This document shows, in pieces, positions 25,907-38,832 of a stretch of 64,000 nt of DNA. A program made the translations under genes and the position numbers. The stretch comes from Siphlonurus alternatus (lineage: Eukaryota > Arthropoda > Insecta > Ephemeroptera > Siphlonuridae): contig OX463781.1 of NCBI GenBank assembly GCA_949825025.1, positions 43,765,469 to 43,829,468 of the forward strand, read 5' to 3'. Positions within the stretch are counted from its first letter, which is position 1. Every line of letters begins with the position of its first letter. The notes beneath the pieces were generated by a model. It saw only the letters and a program-made list of their open reading frames with translations. It had not been told where the DNA came from and made no database searches.

Positions 25907-26535
25907 TTGTATCTTTGCTCTACCTCATTCAGTAATATTGAAATTAATTCAATTGAGCCAAATAAGGTTTCAAAATATTATAACAAAAAAAGTATTTTTG
26001 AAAAGTGAAAAAAAAAATTGTTTGTTCTTTGCTGTAATTCAATTGTTAAAGAGACAACAAAGGCCAGATTTCAAATGTGAACATTCTTCAAACATTCTCA
26101 AAAGTTTTTATAATTCCTTTTCATGACGAGAGAAGCACATGTTTGAAGTTTCTGACGAGCTTCTTGAATGTTTCATGTATTTTAATGATTGTCATGTACG
26201 CAGTTCATTGCTGTACTGAAGCGCACACGAGTACACAACAGAACGGTGGTGTGTAGGCGGGCAACTGCGGTTTTCATCGCAAAGCTTCTGCTTTGGACAG
26301 AGGGCGGTGCTTTTGATCACCGCGGTGGTAGTATGTGTGGTCAAACAATCAGCGGAGTGTCTCTCCCTCTTTTCCTTTCCTATGTTTATTTACATGCTGT
26401 ACACTGAACACCACAATTCACCCCTGATCAAATATTGAATACCATCAACCAAACAAAACAATAAAAAAAATATCAACAAACTCACTTACTTCTAGCTAAA
26501 TATTATTTGTGGTATACATATTATAGTTATACATA

Positions 26536-26536
<1 letters not shown>
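25907..26536. other. non-coding stretch with a G+C-rich block
   Basis: 26190-26370 is one of the most G+C-rich parts of the window. It has a 72-codon plus-strand frame with no recognisable domain and a perfect CACCGCGGTG palindrome near 26318. Flanks are A+T-rich. Confidence 0.35.
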
Positions 26537-26624
<88 letters not shown>

Positions 26625-26632
26625 TATGTATA
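26537..26632. repeat. (CA)n(TA)n microsatellite
   Basis: A short CACACACA start, then about 40 TA units, with an AATATATGTATACAT decayed end. Confidence 0.95.
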
Positions 26633-26634
26633 CA

Positions 26635-26770
26635 TAATGGGAGAAATTCACGAAAAAAGTTATCCAGCAATTTTCACTAACCACGCCTAGTGCTAGCCTA
26701 AATCAATGGCGCTAACCACTGTTAGTAGGAAAGCTGGATAATTTTAAGGCCTTTGTGAATCACTCCTATT
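26635..26770. mobile_element. MITE-H copy 3 (diverged)
   Basis: TGGGAGAAATTCACGAA at the left and TTTGTGAATCACTCCTATT at the right match MITE-H ends with several changes. The inner TTATCCAGC, CTAACCACG and GCTGGATAA words keep the same order and pairing as copies 1 and 2. It is the oldest of the three. Confidence 0.65.
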
Positions 26771-28923
26771 ATTTATAATTTATAACAATTCAATTTGGAC
26801 AATAATAGATAATCAATTTTGTTTTTGTTGTTTTTTTTTTACAAAAATTGAAGATATTTATAGTTTTGTTATCGTGTTGATTATTGAAAAATTATGTAAC
26901 ATTGCGGTATTTTCATGGTTATATTAATTTTATATCATGTTTTTATTTAAGTTTTAAATTATAGGTTTTATTATTTAAAGATTTAACACAGTATAAGCCA
27001 CGCCTTTTCAATTTAATGTATTCCAATTTCTGTGTCTGCATAAGATTACATTATATCAGTAAATTGCTTTATTATATAGAAGCAGTATAGCTGGTGGAAA
27101 ACATATTCCTTATACTTTAGTTCAATTATACCTTTGAAACATATTATCAAAATATATTTTTATCAATTTTACATCATTATAGATCACTTTTTTTGATAAA
27201 TTCAAAATAAGAAAAACAAAGAAAATTTTTATATATTTAAAATAAAATAAAAAACTTGAGGACACATTTTTGTTTTACATAGTATCTATATAAAATTGAG
27301 AAAATACTGAGAGGGGTTGCATTCCCTTAAGGGTAACATCTGACACGCCCCTATGATGCAAATATCGACACGCCCTCTTTACCCTTAGAGACAAAGAAAA
27401 AAAAAGAACCCCTCCTTTTAAATCTAAACTCTTGATTTACAAGACGAAAAGGAAAAAAGGAAAAAGGACATTGTCTATATGCGTACACCAGTCACCACAA
27501 ATGACCCTTTTTTATTGGTTCTGAACTGCACAAAGCAGGCAATATAAATAAGATTAATCCCAGGGGATAAGTTATAAAAAAAAAAAAGGAAACCAAAGAT
27601 GAAACCAAAGTGAAAAAAATATGTCTTAAAGAAGTTTCTTTTATCTTGTAGTAATAAAATTGTATAGTAATATATTTGATGGAAAATTATTATACTATAA
27701 TGATAAATTGATAAACGAATATTAATAAACAATATGATAATGATATAAAGAAGTGTGAAGTTACTACCTGAAACAATAGTAGATTCGTTGTCAATTCTCA
27801 TTAAAAATTAGAAAATGTTTATATATACTTTCGTGATTTTAATGTCATAAATAATACTGCCACAAAAATACGCAATGGATTTTATTATTAGTATTTTGCT
27901 ATCATATTTACGTTGAAGAAAATACCTAATATTCAAGACAATACAAATAAAATTTTGTAAAATAAAACGTGTTTTTTTAATGACCTTTTAAAAAACATCA
28001 TTTTTTGTGACCTCTCAAAATTGTTGTATGACAAATTCTTTGTCACGCATGAATATATTTTTTTTTTATAAATATGCAATTTTTATTAGCTTAAGCACTT
28101 AAATTTGTGGCAATGAGATAATTTATAATACCTACATAAAATTAAAAATGAGAGTAAAATGATTTGATAAGAAACACTTTTAAATAGTTGATAAGAAGTT
28201 TTTTCACCGATAAAAAGAAAATTGTGGCGTTTTAAATATTTTTATTGGGAAAAAGACGAGGCCGTGCTGTGGAAACACAATTGTATGTGGGTCAATGTTT
28301 TTATCGGCTCACTTGGAGAAGTGCCGTGCAAGCTTCAATTCAAACGGGGAGATAACTGAGGGCATGGGGGCTATTTGCAAGTTACAACTATCGAATGCAC
28401 CATAAGCAATTTATTTTGCGAAATGTGCACTGCTCTCTCTGTCTCTCTTCTATGAATACAGAAGCAATTAAAACTGCTTTCAGGAATTAACTTACCAATG
28501 TTCATATTGATCAAATTAATTGATTGACCTAGATTGGAAATCAAATTCTGTTTAATATCGTAACATACAGTATATGATTTTTTTTCAACAAACTGCTTTA
28601 CCAATTATTGTGTTAAAAGCGTTTATTATAATTCAAAATCAATTCTAGTTAATTTTCAAATCACAGTCATAAATTAATGCTCGGAAAAATTGAAACTAAA
28701 TTAAATTTTTTGCATGATTAAAAATATATTATAATTTCTACGTAATTTTATATTAAGCAATTTCAACTTCTGTTTTTTAGAGAATATAAAATGTTGTTAT
28801 TACTGCAAAATTTTATTATTACAGACATTACTTTGAGTCACTGAACACTTTTAAAACTACAAAAGAAAAAAAAACTGTCCGCTGTAACATAATAATATCG
28901 CATCAATTATTTCTCAACCATAT
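26771..28923. other. A+T-rich stretch with two mixed blocks
   Basis: 27310-27400 has repeated ACACGCCC and two inverted AAGGGTAA words. 28250-28390 is a G+C-richer block. No gene or element ends are defensible. A 108-codon minus-strand frame (27475-27801) is rich in Ile, Phe and Tyr as expected from composition. Confidence 0.4.
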
Positions 28924-29080
28924 TGGGTGCGATTCACGAAGCAGTTAGCCAGGTTTCTAACCACGTTTAGTACTGGTCACGTTTAACTAGGTGGTTTAAC
29001 ATGTAAAACAGGTATAAGTTAAACGTGATTAAGCTAAACTTGGTTAGAAATCTGGCTAACTGCTTCGTGAATCGCACCGA
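28924..29080. mobile_element. MITE-H copy 2, near-perfect hairpin
   Basis: Ends TGGGTGCGATTCACGAAGC and GCTTCGTGAATCGCACC. The arms share AGTTAGCCAGGTTTCTAACC with its complement and a TTTAACTAGGTGGTTTAAC centre also found, inverted, in copy 1. The central segment is therefore in the opposite orientation relative to copy 1, as expected for a near-palindrome. Confidence 0.88.
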
Positions 29081-30087
<1,007 letters not shown>

Positions 30088-30533
30088 ATATATTTTGCTT
30101 TAGTGCATCCTTTCATATTATATGGAAATTTAGGATGGGGTTTTATGGAATCTGGTGCAATGACTAGTCTAATTAAAATTCAAAAAAGGGTTTTAAAGTC
30201 AATGAAAATAGGAAAAAAATTTGAAGAGGGTGAAAACGTGTATAAGTATTGGAAAATATTACCTGTTAATTTACAATCAAAGCAATCCTTAATTATTGAA
30301 AAATATTTTGATGTAACTCACGGGGAATATAGAGTACATAATTATGAAACTAGATTGATTGTTAATGATCCACTTTTTACTGCTTATAGAATAAATAGAT
30401 TTAGTGAGAAAACTTGGGACTATATATAGTTCCAAGGTTATGGAATGATATGCCATCTAATTTAAAAAGTTTAGAGTCTAAAAGTATAATGAAAAAATAT
30501 ATAAAACATTGGTTACTATCACTAATAAATTAG
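30088..30533 (+). pseudogene. reverse transcriptase C-terminal fragment, one frameshift
   Basis: The first frame gives VHPFILYGNLGWG, IKIQKRVLKSM and RVHNYETRL, and ends at the stop in TATATATAG (30427-30429). Shifting frame at the same spot continues homologously as VPRLWNDMPSNLK to a natural stop at 30531-30533. So a 1-2 base slip in a TATATA run broke the frame. The YETR and PRLWNDMP blocks are typical of the end of LINE ORF2 proteins. Confidence 0.85.
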
Positions 30534-31006
30534 TAAAACTTTTATATAATAAAAGTAAAAAAAGGTTATTTCAATTCAGTCTTGTAATTTAAATATTTAT
30601 CTTTTTTAATGTTTAATATTATTATGAAGGAGAAAAAAAAATGTAATAGAAACGTATGTTTTTATTCATAATCTTTATTTTGTTGTTTCTATTTTGTTCT
30701 TATTGTTTTCCTTGTTCATATACTAACTATTAAAATATTTCAGTTAATATATTACAATAATTAAAGTGAATTCAAAATTTTGTGGAAGAAGATTGATGTT
30801 TAAAGTATTTTATTTTATTATAATTACATTGTTAATTATGTTTTTGAGAAATTAAATATAAGTATATATTTAAAAACTAAATCACTGTTTTGAGCTGAAA
30901 AAATAATAAACAATAATGTATATTATGAACCGGCCGATAGGATTATGTAATATAATCTTGCCTGGACTATATTGTATAATATTGAAAAAAAAAAAAAAAA
31001 AAAAAA
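30088..31006 (+). mobile_element. 5'-truncated non-LTR retrotransposon (LINE family 2)
   Basis: Homology begins right after the TA array with ALVHPFILYGNLGWG, a conserved block just past the reverse-transcriptase palm in LINEs. It runs to a stop at 30533, followed by about 450 bases of A+T-rich 3' untranslated sequence, then a run of about 22 As (30985-31006). The pure poly(A) tail and different protein separate it from LINE family 1. All catalytic motifs are missing, so the copy is dead. The clade (Jockey/CR1-like) is inferred from block style only. Confidence 0.8.
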
Positions 31007-32855
31007 TCATATAAGTTTTAGAATTTCATCAATAAAATTTAACATTAATAATCAAATGAATTATTTTGGATTCTATAAATAATTTTGTTTTATTATTTTA
31101 TTATAAAATTGTCTGCAAATGAATATTTTGATTACCATATTATGTATCAGTTTAATAATGCTGGAATTAATTTCAAGTTAAATTTGAATTAATTATTAAA
31201 AATTTAAGTGAAATTAAAGTCATCTGTCAATAATTTTGACACTGACATAATTTACAATTTTTCCTGTTAATCCAATGATGGCTAATAAAATTTTCTAGTT
31301 TAATTGATGGTGCCTTGTGGCTGTGGATGAAAATAAAAGTAAATAAATTTGGATGAAATTCTGTGATATAGGAAGAACCTTCTGACCTTCCTTGAATTCG
31401 TACCTTGAGATTATTCATTATTAATATAATTTTTCCCCTTTTTTCTTAGAAATTCCATTGAATATTTTAAAATAAAAATACCTAGAATATGTGTATAATA
31501 AAACAAAAACCAATAAAGATTTCAATCGCTGAATTTTGAGATATGACTAATATTAAGCTTAATGATATGCAAGTTGGAGGGTTAGGGTGCTCTCAGAATA
31601 GGGTGAGTGGGAGGGTTGGTGGCCAGCTGACCGCTAGGGGTGCCTTGCCCTCGGCCCACGCATTCCTGACCCAGCTTTCCTTGCTCTAGAAAATTTGCAT
31701 TCACAAAACTGCGGAGCAAACCAGGGAAGGAGCAAGCACTGCATTCTCTCCCCCACCCCTACTCTACATTTCATTCTCGAGTCTCTCTACTTCTCCAGAT
31801 TTCTGCCCTAGCTCCGTAGTCCCATCTCGGTAATTTTCAAGATGTCAATGATAAATTAAGTCCACTCTAAAACTTCATAGAAACTATACTTACAAGTGTT
31901 TTAATGAAGGCAAATTTTAATTTAAAGATCATCCTTCAGAAGAGACCCATCGTAAACCTGAGAGAAATAGCTTCATTGATTAATTGTGAGCTTTTTGAGA
32001 CATTTTGTGGCAAGTTAAGCCAGCTAATTTAAAGATTTGAGTTTACACTCAATAATTATCACAATTTTACATTTTAATTACATATCGTGAAGTTTTAAAA
32101 TTAATAAAAATCAAATTAATAATTTTGATTTTTTTACAGTCTAAAAAAATAGTTTGAAATTGCGTAAAAAAATTATAAAAAGTTTTAAAGTCTGCAATAA
32201 CAAAATTACAAAATGTTTTTGTCAAGCTACATTTTTAGGATCTAAACTATTTCAATCTTTTTAACTAAAAACTAAAAAAAGAATGTTATAGTTGCGTGTA
32301 TTTAAAGTTAATGAGAGAGCTTCTTGTAATACTGTTTTAATTATAATCATATTTCTATACATATATACTACAATGTAAACAAATTTCTTACAGTAATTTG
32401 TACCGCATTGAACGTAGAAAATGTTTTGAGACGACCAAGAGTTGCAAGTTTTGCTTGTTACTTCCTTCTGAATGTGTTTGCTTCTTGTGGCAGTAATTTG
32501 CCCATAATACTTAGGCAAGAGAGGGGAGGAAGAGTTCACAGCAAGAAGTTGGAAGAGAATGGGAGACTAACATGCACAGAGTGATGTAAAATATAAATCA
32601 ACTCTCTCTACTCTGTCTTTTCTCTTGACTATAAAATCACAGAAAATATATATTATAATTTTGCGTTATAAAATTCATAAAAAATTTAATATTCTAATGA
32701 TGCATGTTGTTTTTCTTAATGAAAATTTATTCTGACATTATCAAGATATATATAATAATTATAAAGAATATCATTAGTATAACATACATTTTTTAACTTT
32801 TGAAACAATTTACTTTTTTTTTTTAATATTAACAAATTTAATAGAACTTTAAATA

Positions 32856-32859
<4 letters not shown>
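31007..32859. other. A+T-rich stretch with a G+C-rich block
   Basis: 31570-31830 is G+C-rich, with ATTTGCAT and GCTTTCCTTGCTC words but no frame. 32460-32580 is a weaker purine-rich block. Remainder A+T-rich. Confidence 0.4.

Positions 32860-32947
<88 letters not shown>
32860..32947. repeat. (TA)n microsatellite, about 44 units
   Basis: An uninterrupted TA run. Confidence 0.97.
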
Positions 32948-32950
<3 letters not shown>

Positions 32951-33929
32951 CCACTATAAAATGGAGAATTGTTATGAAAATTTTGAGCAAAAAGTCCGCA
33001 TTACTAAAATTAGTTACTTAAAATTCATGATTGTTCCCCGATTGTGGCAAGCTTGTTAAAACTTTGCGTGTGTTTCTCGCTACAATTTTGGCAGAAAGAA
33101 TCAGAGAATCACGCAGCTTCTAGCACGTCATAATTCCGCCAAACTGATCAATGAAAGTCAAATTCTACTTCAGAAAACCTCCGCAGTTAAAACCGAGAAA
33201 GTTTGTTAAAATAAAGTCATTTTTAAGGGTAACTTATGTTTTGTACTGCTCTACTAGTCCACAGAATATTCTGGTTTTATTCAATATATCATGGCACCGG
33301 TGATGTTTTTTGATAATAATATTGACTTTTAAGGTTTGAATTACATGGGTAATAATTTTGTACCAAATTTTCTCTTGGTGCCTTTTGTTATTAAAAATTA
33401 ATTTGAGGTAGATATAGGAACACATTTTAATTTCTATTTTGTAATTAATATGAATATTTTTAATTTATTCTTTAAACTTGAGTGACTTCTAGAGATTTTT
33501 TTATGTTAGGTGAAAATAAGTCGCAAAATAATATTTAAATTATAATATAGTTTGGATTTCATTGCATAATTAAGATTAAAATCTACAAAAAATGTGAGAC
33601 AACCACCTCAATTTACATGTTAAGTAATCGAAAGTTAACATCTACTCCATGTTTTACCAACTTTATTTACATGTATAGTGCCCAGAGATTAAAAAATATA
33701 CAAGTTTTTAAAAACTTTACCTGTTAATTTTTATCCATGAACAGTGTCCACATTCTAAAAATTTGGAAGAGAGAGAGATTGGTGTAGTGCGTGTAATATT
33801 CTACTATTTTTTACTAAAACCGGACAGAAAATTGAACGGTAATAAGAACTGTTGATTATGAAAATATTATTAAAATTTAATTTTTTCACGTGAATTAACT
33901 AAATAGGGAATTTAGTATATAGTATGATT
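32948..33929. other. non-coding stretch
   Basis: 33040-33220 is slightly more balanced, without frame or repeat ends. The rest is A+T-rich. Confidence 0.45.
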
Positions 33930-34328
33930 ATTTTTATTACAATGTTAGCTTACTACAGCATATTCTGCTATTGATGTAAGCATTCAAACTTAACAACAGT
34001 ATTAACAACAGTTGAAAGGATTGATAGGAAAGGAGGCGGCTGTGGCCTTGTGTTAGGAACTGCCCCGGCATTTGCCTGGGAGTGACGATGGGAAACCACA
34101 GAAAACCATCATTGATGAGGCAGACGGTAGCAAAGGGAACGACCTTCGGCACCTCCCGAATACAGGCAGTATAGTGGAAGAACATACATGCCATCTCTCG
34201 GGAACTTACCAGAACAAGCTGCCATACCTCAGCTCGAAGTGACGAAAAGTCACCTGAGCCAAGGCAGGAAGCGATCCTGGGTCTCCCGAGCGATAGGCAG
34301 AGATCAAACCACTACGCTACGCTGCTCG
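33930..34328 (-). mobile_element. tRNA-derived SINE, full length
   Basis: On the minus strand the head begins near 34328. A polymerase III A-box-like TAGCGTAGTGGT lies at 34308-34319 and a B-box-like GGATCGCTTCC at 34267-34277, about 30 bases apart as in tRNA genes. The body is G+C-rich and contains GATGGTTTTCTGTGGTTTCC and AAATGCCGGGGCAGTTCCT. The tail becomes A+T-rich through a segment also present at 62161-62242, ending near TAATAAAAATA. From memory, the GGTTTTC-GTGGTTTCC and GCCGGGGCAGT words recur in repeats of hemimetabolous insects. It needs LINE machinery in trans. An 85-codon open frame across it is not a gene. Confidence 0.8.
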
Positions 34329-35148
34329 AATTGAAATTGAATTGAAAAATAATTGAAATATGAATTGAAATAAGCATGTAGTTTAAATTTGGTTTGAATT
34401 AATTAAGTATTATATTTTTATCTATAGCTTGAAACAAAATAAAGTACACATAAAAAATTAACTAATACTCATCTTCTGTGTGTTTAAAATATGGAATCAA
34501 CCATTCTTGTAAAAAATATCTAATTAAATTGTAAATATAAATTTAAATATAATGGATATTGTATTATTTATCAGACATAAAAATTTCAATTATATACCTT
34601 CATAAAAGATTTTGTTTGTTGTTTTTGCCGAAAATTATACATCTCTCTCTACATTGCTACCAAAGTTAGATGTTATTATTTTGTATACTGAATAATTTTA
34701 AGCAAAAAATAATAATAATATACGCATATTTATACGCATTAGTATATAAAAACCTCAAAGAAACACGTAAAACTAAATATATATTACATGTATATAATAT
34801 AAAATAAACATCTTCTTTATAAATGATAAACTGCCTTATATACATACAGAAACAAGGCTTGTGCTATATACACGCATAAGTTTTTGTTTCTTTTTTAGAT
34901 TCTCTTTGTACAAAAAAAAATGAACGAAGATGAGCATTTTCCAGCAAAAGAAAATTTTTTAATGAAGAACATAAAAAAAAATATAAGGGGAAGAGATAGG
35001 GAGTGTTCATACACCTTTCTTTTTATGAAAGTCTTTGTTCTACGATATTGGTTTTCTTTTTATTTCCTTTTTTATAAAAAAAATAATACATCTTTAATTT
35101 TCTTCTTTTGCTTACTGTTTTGTTGGAATGTATCGTGTGATTTGGAGT
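34329..35148. other. A+T-rich stretch, with a short AATTGA repeat
   Basis: 34328-34372 has five to six imperfect AATTGA units adjoining the SINE head. The remainder is A+T-rich up to the assembly gap. A frame running into the gap is an artefact of the unknown bases. Confidence 0.5.
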
Positions 35149-35348
35149 NNNNNNNNNNNNNNNNNNNNNNNNNNNNNNNNNNNNNNNNNNNNNNNNNNNN
35201 NNNNNNNNNNNNNNNNNNNNNNNNNNNNNNNNNNNNNNNNNNNNNNNNNNNNNNNNNNNNNNNNNNNNNNNNNNNNNNNNNNNNNNNNNNNNNNNNNNNN
35301 NNNNNNNNNNNNNNNNNNNNNNNNNNNNNNNNNNNNNNNNNNNNNNNN
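35149..35348. other. assembly gap (200 N)
   Basis: Exactly 200 unknown bases. The left end of the hAT-like element probably lies inside or just beyond it, which may be why assembly failed. Confidence 0.99.
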
Positions 35349-35354
35349 AAAAAA

Positions 35355-36279
35355 CCGTCTAATCGATATCGGTTAATTTTATTTGATCGGTTAATTATTT
35401 GAATTTATTGATCGGTTAATTTAACCGAAACGGTTAACTCTGCGCCATCGGTTATTTTTTGGCAATTATCACGTTAAATTAAGATATATTTAATACAAAT
35501 ACCATTAATATTGCATACACAAAACTGAATATTATTCTTCCTTTTATCAACATCATACATTAATTAAAAACATTAAAATCAAAATAACAGCTAATGGTTT
35601 TTATATTATAAAGTATATAGTATAACATTAAAAATTATAACATAAATATCTTTAATCAATTATGTTGTTAATAGTGATATTGTTTATTTAACATGCATTA
35701 TTGAATATAACCTTACTTTTCAGTGTCACGATTGCATTCTATTTTTTGTGTGTGTGTGTGGGGGGGGGGGGATGAATTGAGAAATTTAATTCTTTTCTGA
35801 ACTGTTCTCTATATATATCATATTATAATATATTTTTCTGAGAATGACACTCGAATTCCTTTTTTTCTTTGTTATAGTTCATAAAATATGTTTTTTAGTT
35901 GATTACCTAAAAACGGAAGTTGAACAATAGTTTAACTTACATTGTCAAAAATATAGGTAAATGATATGTATATATAATAAATTGCTATGTTTGAGAGGAT
36001 GGTCCAAATACCTTTTATATCCTGAATGGAATTCCACGTGTCAATTAATTTTTTTGCATTTTAAAAATTCATAAAAAGAATTAACCGCGGTTACAAGTGC
36101 TAAAATTATGACACGGCTAGAAACGGTTAAAATTGACTATCGGTTAATTTTAAATTTTAATCAAAGTTCGGTTAAATGGTTAAATTAACCGTAACCTCGA
36201 GTAACAGTGTTTTATGAAAACGATTAACCGTGGGATTTTAACCGGACGGTTAATCAACCGGTTAAATTTTACAGCCCTA
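35355..36279. mobile_element. hAT-like non-autonomous element 1, left end lost in gap
   Basis: The right terminus reads CCGGTTAAATTTTACAGCCCTA; on the opposite strand this is TAGGGCTGTAAAATTTAACC, a hAT-style end. Both sides are packed with CGGTTAA / TTAACCG words: five between 35360 and 35455, and at least eight between 36080 and 36265. These subterminal repeats are the kind bound by hAT transposases. The interior is A+T-rich, has no transposase frame, and includes a (GT)n(G)n run at 35746-35771. The left end and any 8-base target duplication cannot be checked because of the gap. Confidence 0.7.
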
Positions 36280-36928
<649 letters not shown>

Positions 36929-37016
36929 TCCTTTTTTTCTCATATACTGAAATCACGTCAATAGAAAAAAAAAAACTGCAAAAAAAAAAATGCAACATTT
37001 GAAAGTTTCAAATAAA

Positions 37017-37134
37017 GTACACTCGTCGCTTTGGAAAATTTTCCACTTTCAGTTTTGTTGCCCTTTGTTTTTCTAATGAGGCACTTTGATTAACAAGACT
37101 GCAAAAGTGAAATGTTCCAAGATAACAACTGTAC
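37017..37134. mobile_element. MITE-A copy 3
   Basis: Ends GTACACTCGTCGCTTTGGAA and CCAAGATAACAACTGTAC, with the TTTTGTTG / AACAAGA inner pair. 118 bases. Confidence 0.72.
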
Positions 37135-37538
37135 AAATTCAAATATGTTGTGAACTAACAACGTAAGATAAAAGATAAAATGTAAATTCTGTAAATTTTA
37201 TTATTTATGACACGAGTTTTTAGGTCAAACCCATGCAATTGTAATTTAATGAAACACCTGCGTAGTAAACTCTTGATTATAAAAAGAGACAGTGCGATGA
37301 AACTAACACCTTTGGACATTTATGAATATTAGGAGGGGTCGCACATAGAAACTTACGATGTCATGCGATGCGATATAAAACAAAGCTGTGTGCGTGTGGA
37401 CATCTGATTGCATAGGTTCTTAATTTCTTAATCATACGCTGCCTTATCATTTGATTCTGTATAAGACAGACATTCCTTTATACCTACACTTGTTATCGAT
37501 TAATTCAAGAGACAAAAGTAAATTGGTAGTGTTAAGAG
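37135..37538. other. non-coding stretch
   Basis: 37330-37400 is slightly balanced (CATGCGATGCGATA). Nothing callable. Confidence 0.45.
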
Positions 37539-37859
37539 AATGGAGTATCGACCTCAATTTTTTTTTTTAATGCTGAAATGGATAGAGCGTGCAAAGTTAT
37601 GCTACCCTGATTTTTTCAGATCTTTTGCTGCCCTGGAACTATTTTTAAAAATTATTGAAACTCATTTTTGTGGCGTCACGAGGCGCCGCTCCTTAATAAA
37701 AAGATAGGACTTGCCGCCGCGTGACGTCATAAAAAAGGATTTTCAATATTTTTTTAAAAATATTCCCGGTCTCAAAAAAATCTGAAAAAAAATCAGGGTA
37801 GCATAACTTTGCACGCTCTATCCATTTCTGCAATAAAAAATTGAGGTCGATACTCCATT
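37539..37859. mobile_element. MITE-B copy 2
   Basis: AATGGAGTATCGACCTCAAT at the left and its complement ending CGATACTCCATT at the right. The arms pair for about 110 bases through ATGGATAGAGCGTGCAAAG. The centre carries TGGCGTCACGAGGCGCC and TGACGTCA (37722). 321 bases. Confidence 0.9.
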
Positions 37860-38465
37860 GGGAAGTTTGAAAGTCTATAGCAATCATAAATAGGTCGACT
37901 TCAACTTTATGTATTTTGCAGCACCGTATAAGTACACAAATAAGAAGGTTATTATCAATTTTCTATTATACACTTTAAAGTAATACTTAATGAACGTAAT
38001 CGAATTTCAAGAATTCATAATATTTTATTAGTCATATAGTATGTGTATTTATATTTTTTAATTAAAATTATAAATTTTCAAAATATTTTTCATATAATTA
38101 ACTATAATTAATATATGTCTGTGTTGAAGTATTTTTCATATAATTGAAAATTACATTGTTTATTATAATACTATTTTTTTTTGTATAGACAGTATGTAAC
38201 ATATTATATGGAGAGACATATTTTTTTATATATAAATAGTAACCTGCGGCTAAAATGCGACGATGATAATTGTTCAAAAACTGTAAAATTCAATTATAAT
38301 GAGTAGCGTTGTTATTCGTTATTATTTTTAGCTTTACATTTATATTTTTTACTATGTGGAAGAGAGAGAGAGGGGAGGGGGACGAAACACAATATGCAAA
38401 GTATCATCGTCGAGTGATGATGACGGTGGTAACATATGAACATTATGAACAAAGCTGCGGTGAGG

Positions 38466-38466
<1 letters not shown>
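37860..38466. other. non-coding stretch
   Basis: A+T-rich apart from a purine-rich segment at 38355-38470 that includes a short GA run and leads into the next array. Confidence 0.5.

Positions 38467-38539
<73 letters not shown>
38467..38539. repeat. (GA)n microsatellite, about 36 units
   Basis: A perfect GA run. Overlapping Arg-Glu and Ser-Leu frames are artefacts. Confidence 0.96.
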
Positions 38540-38541
<2 letters not shown>

Positions 38542-38773
38542 CAAAAGATATACGTTTACATTTTGCATGTCCAGACAAGCAGCTAACATGTGATGTTTGC
38601 TTACGGGATGAGTTTCTTTTCTCTCTAATTTTTTTTTTCTTTAGAGTATTTTTTAGCAGTAGAGTTGAGGCCGGCAGACATTGATGGCAAGTTCTGAATT
38701 ATTCATCACGTCAAAAAGTATTCGACCAAGAGAAGAAAAAATATATACAGTTAACAAATTTGAAATTGTAAAG

Positions 38774-38775
<2 letters not shown>

Positions 38776-38829
<54 letters not shown>
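38776..38829. repeat. (TA)n microsatellite, about 27 units
   Basis: A perfect TA run. Confidence 0.96.

Positions 38830-38832
<3 letters not shown>

Noticed and set aside
27312..27397. Inverted AAGGGTAA and direct ACACGCCC words
   Set aside because: Pairing is about eight bases and no further arm structure is present.
34920..35402. 160-codon open frame crossing the assembly gap
   Set aside because: Nearly half of it is unknown bases, and the known part is A+T-driven Phe, Lys and Asn.
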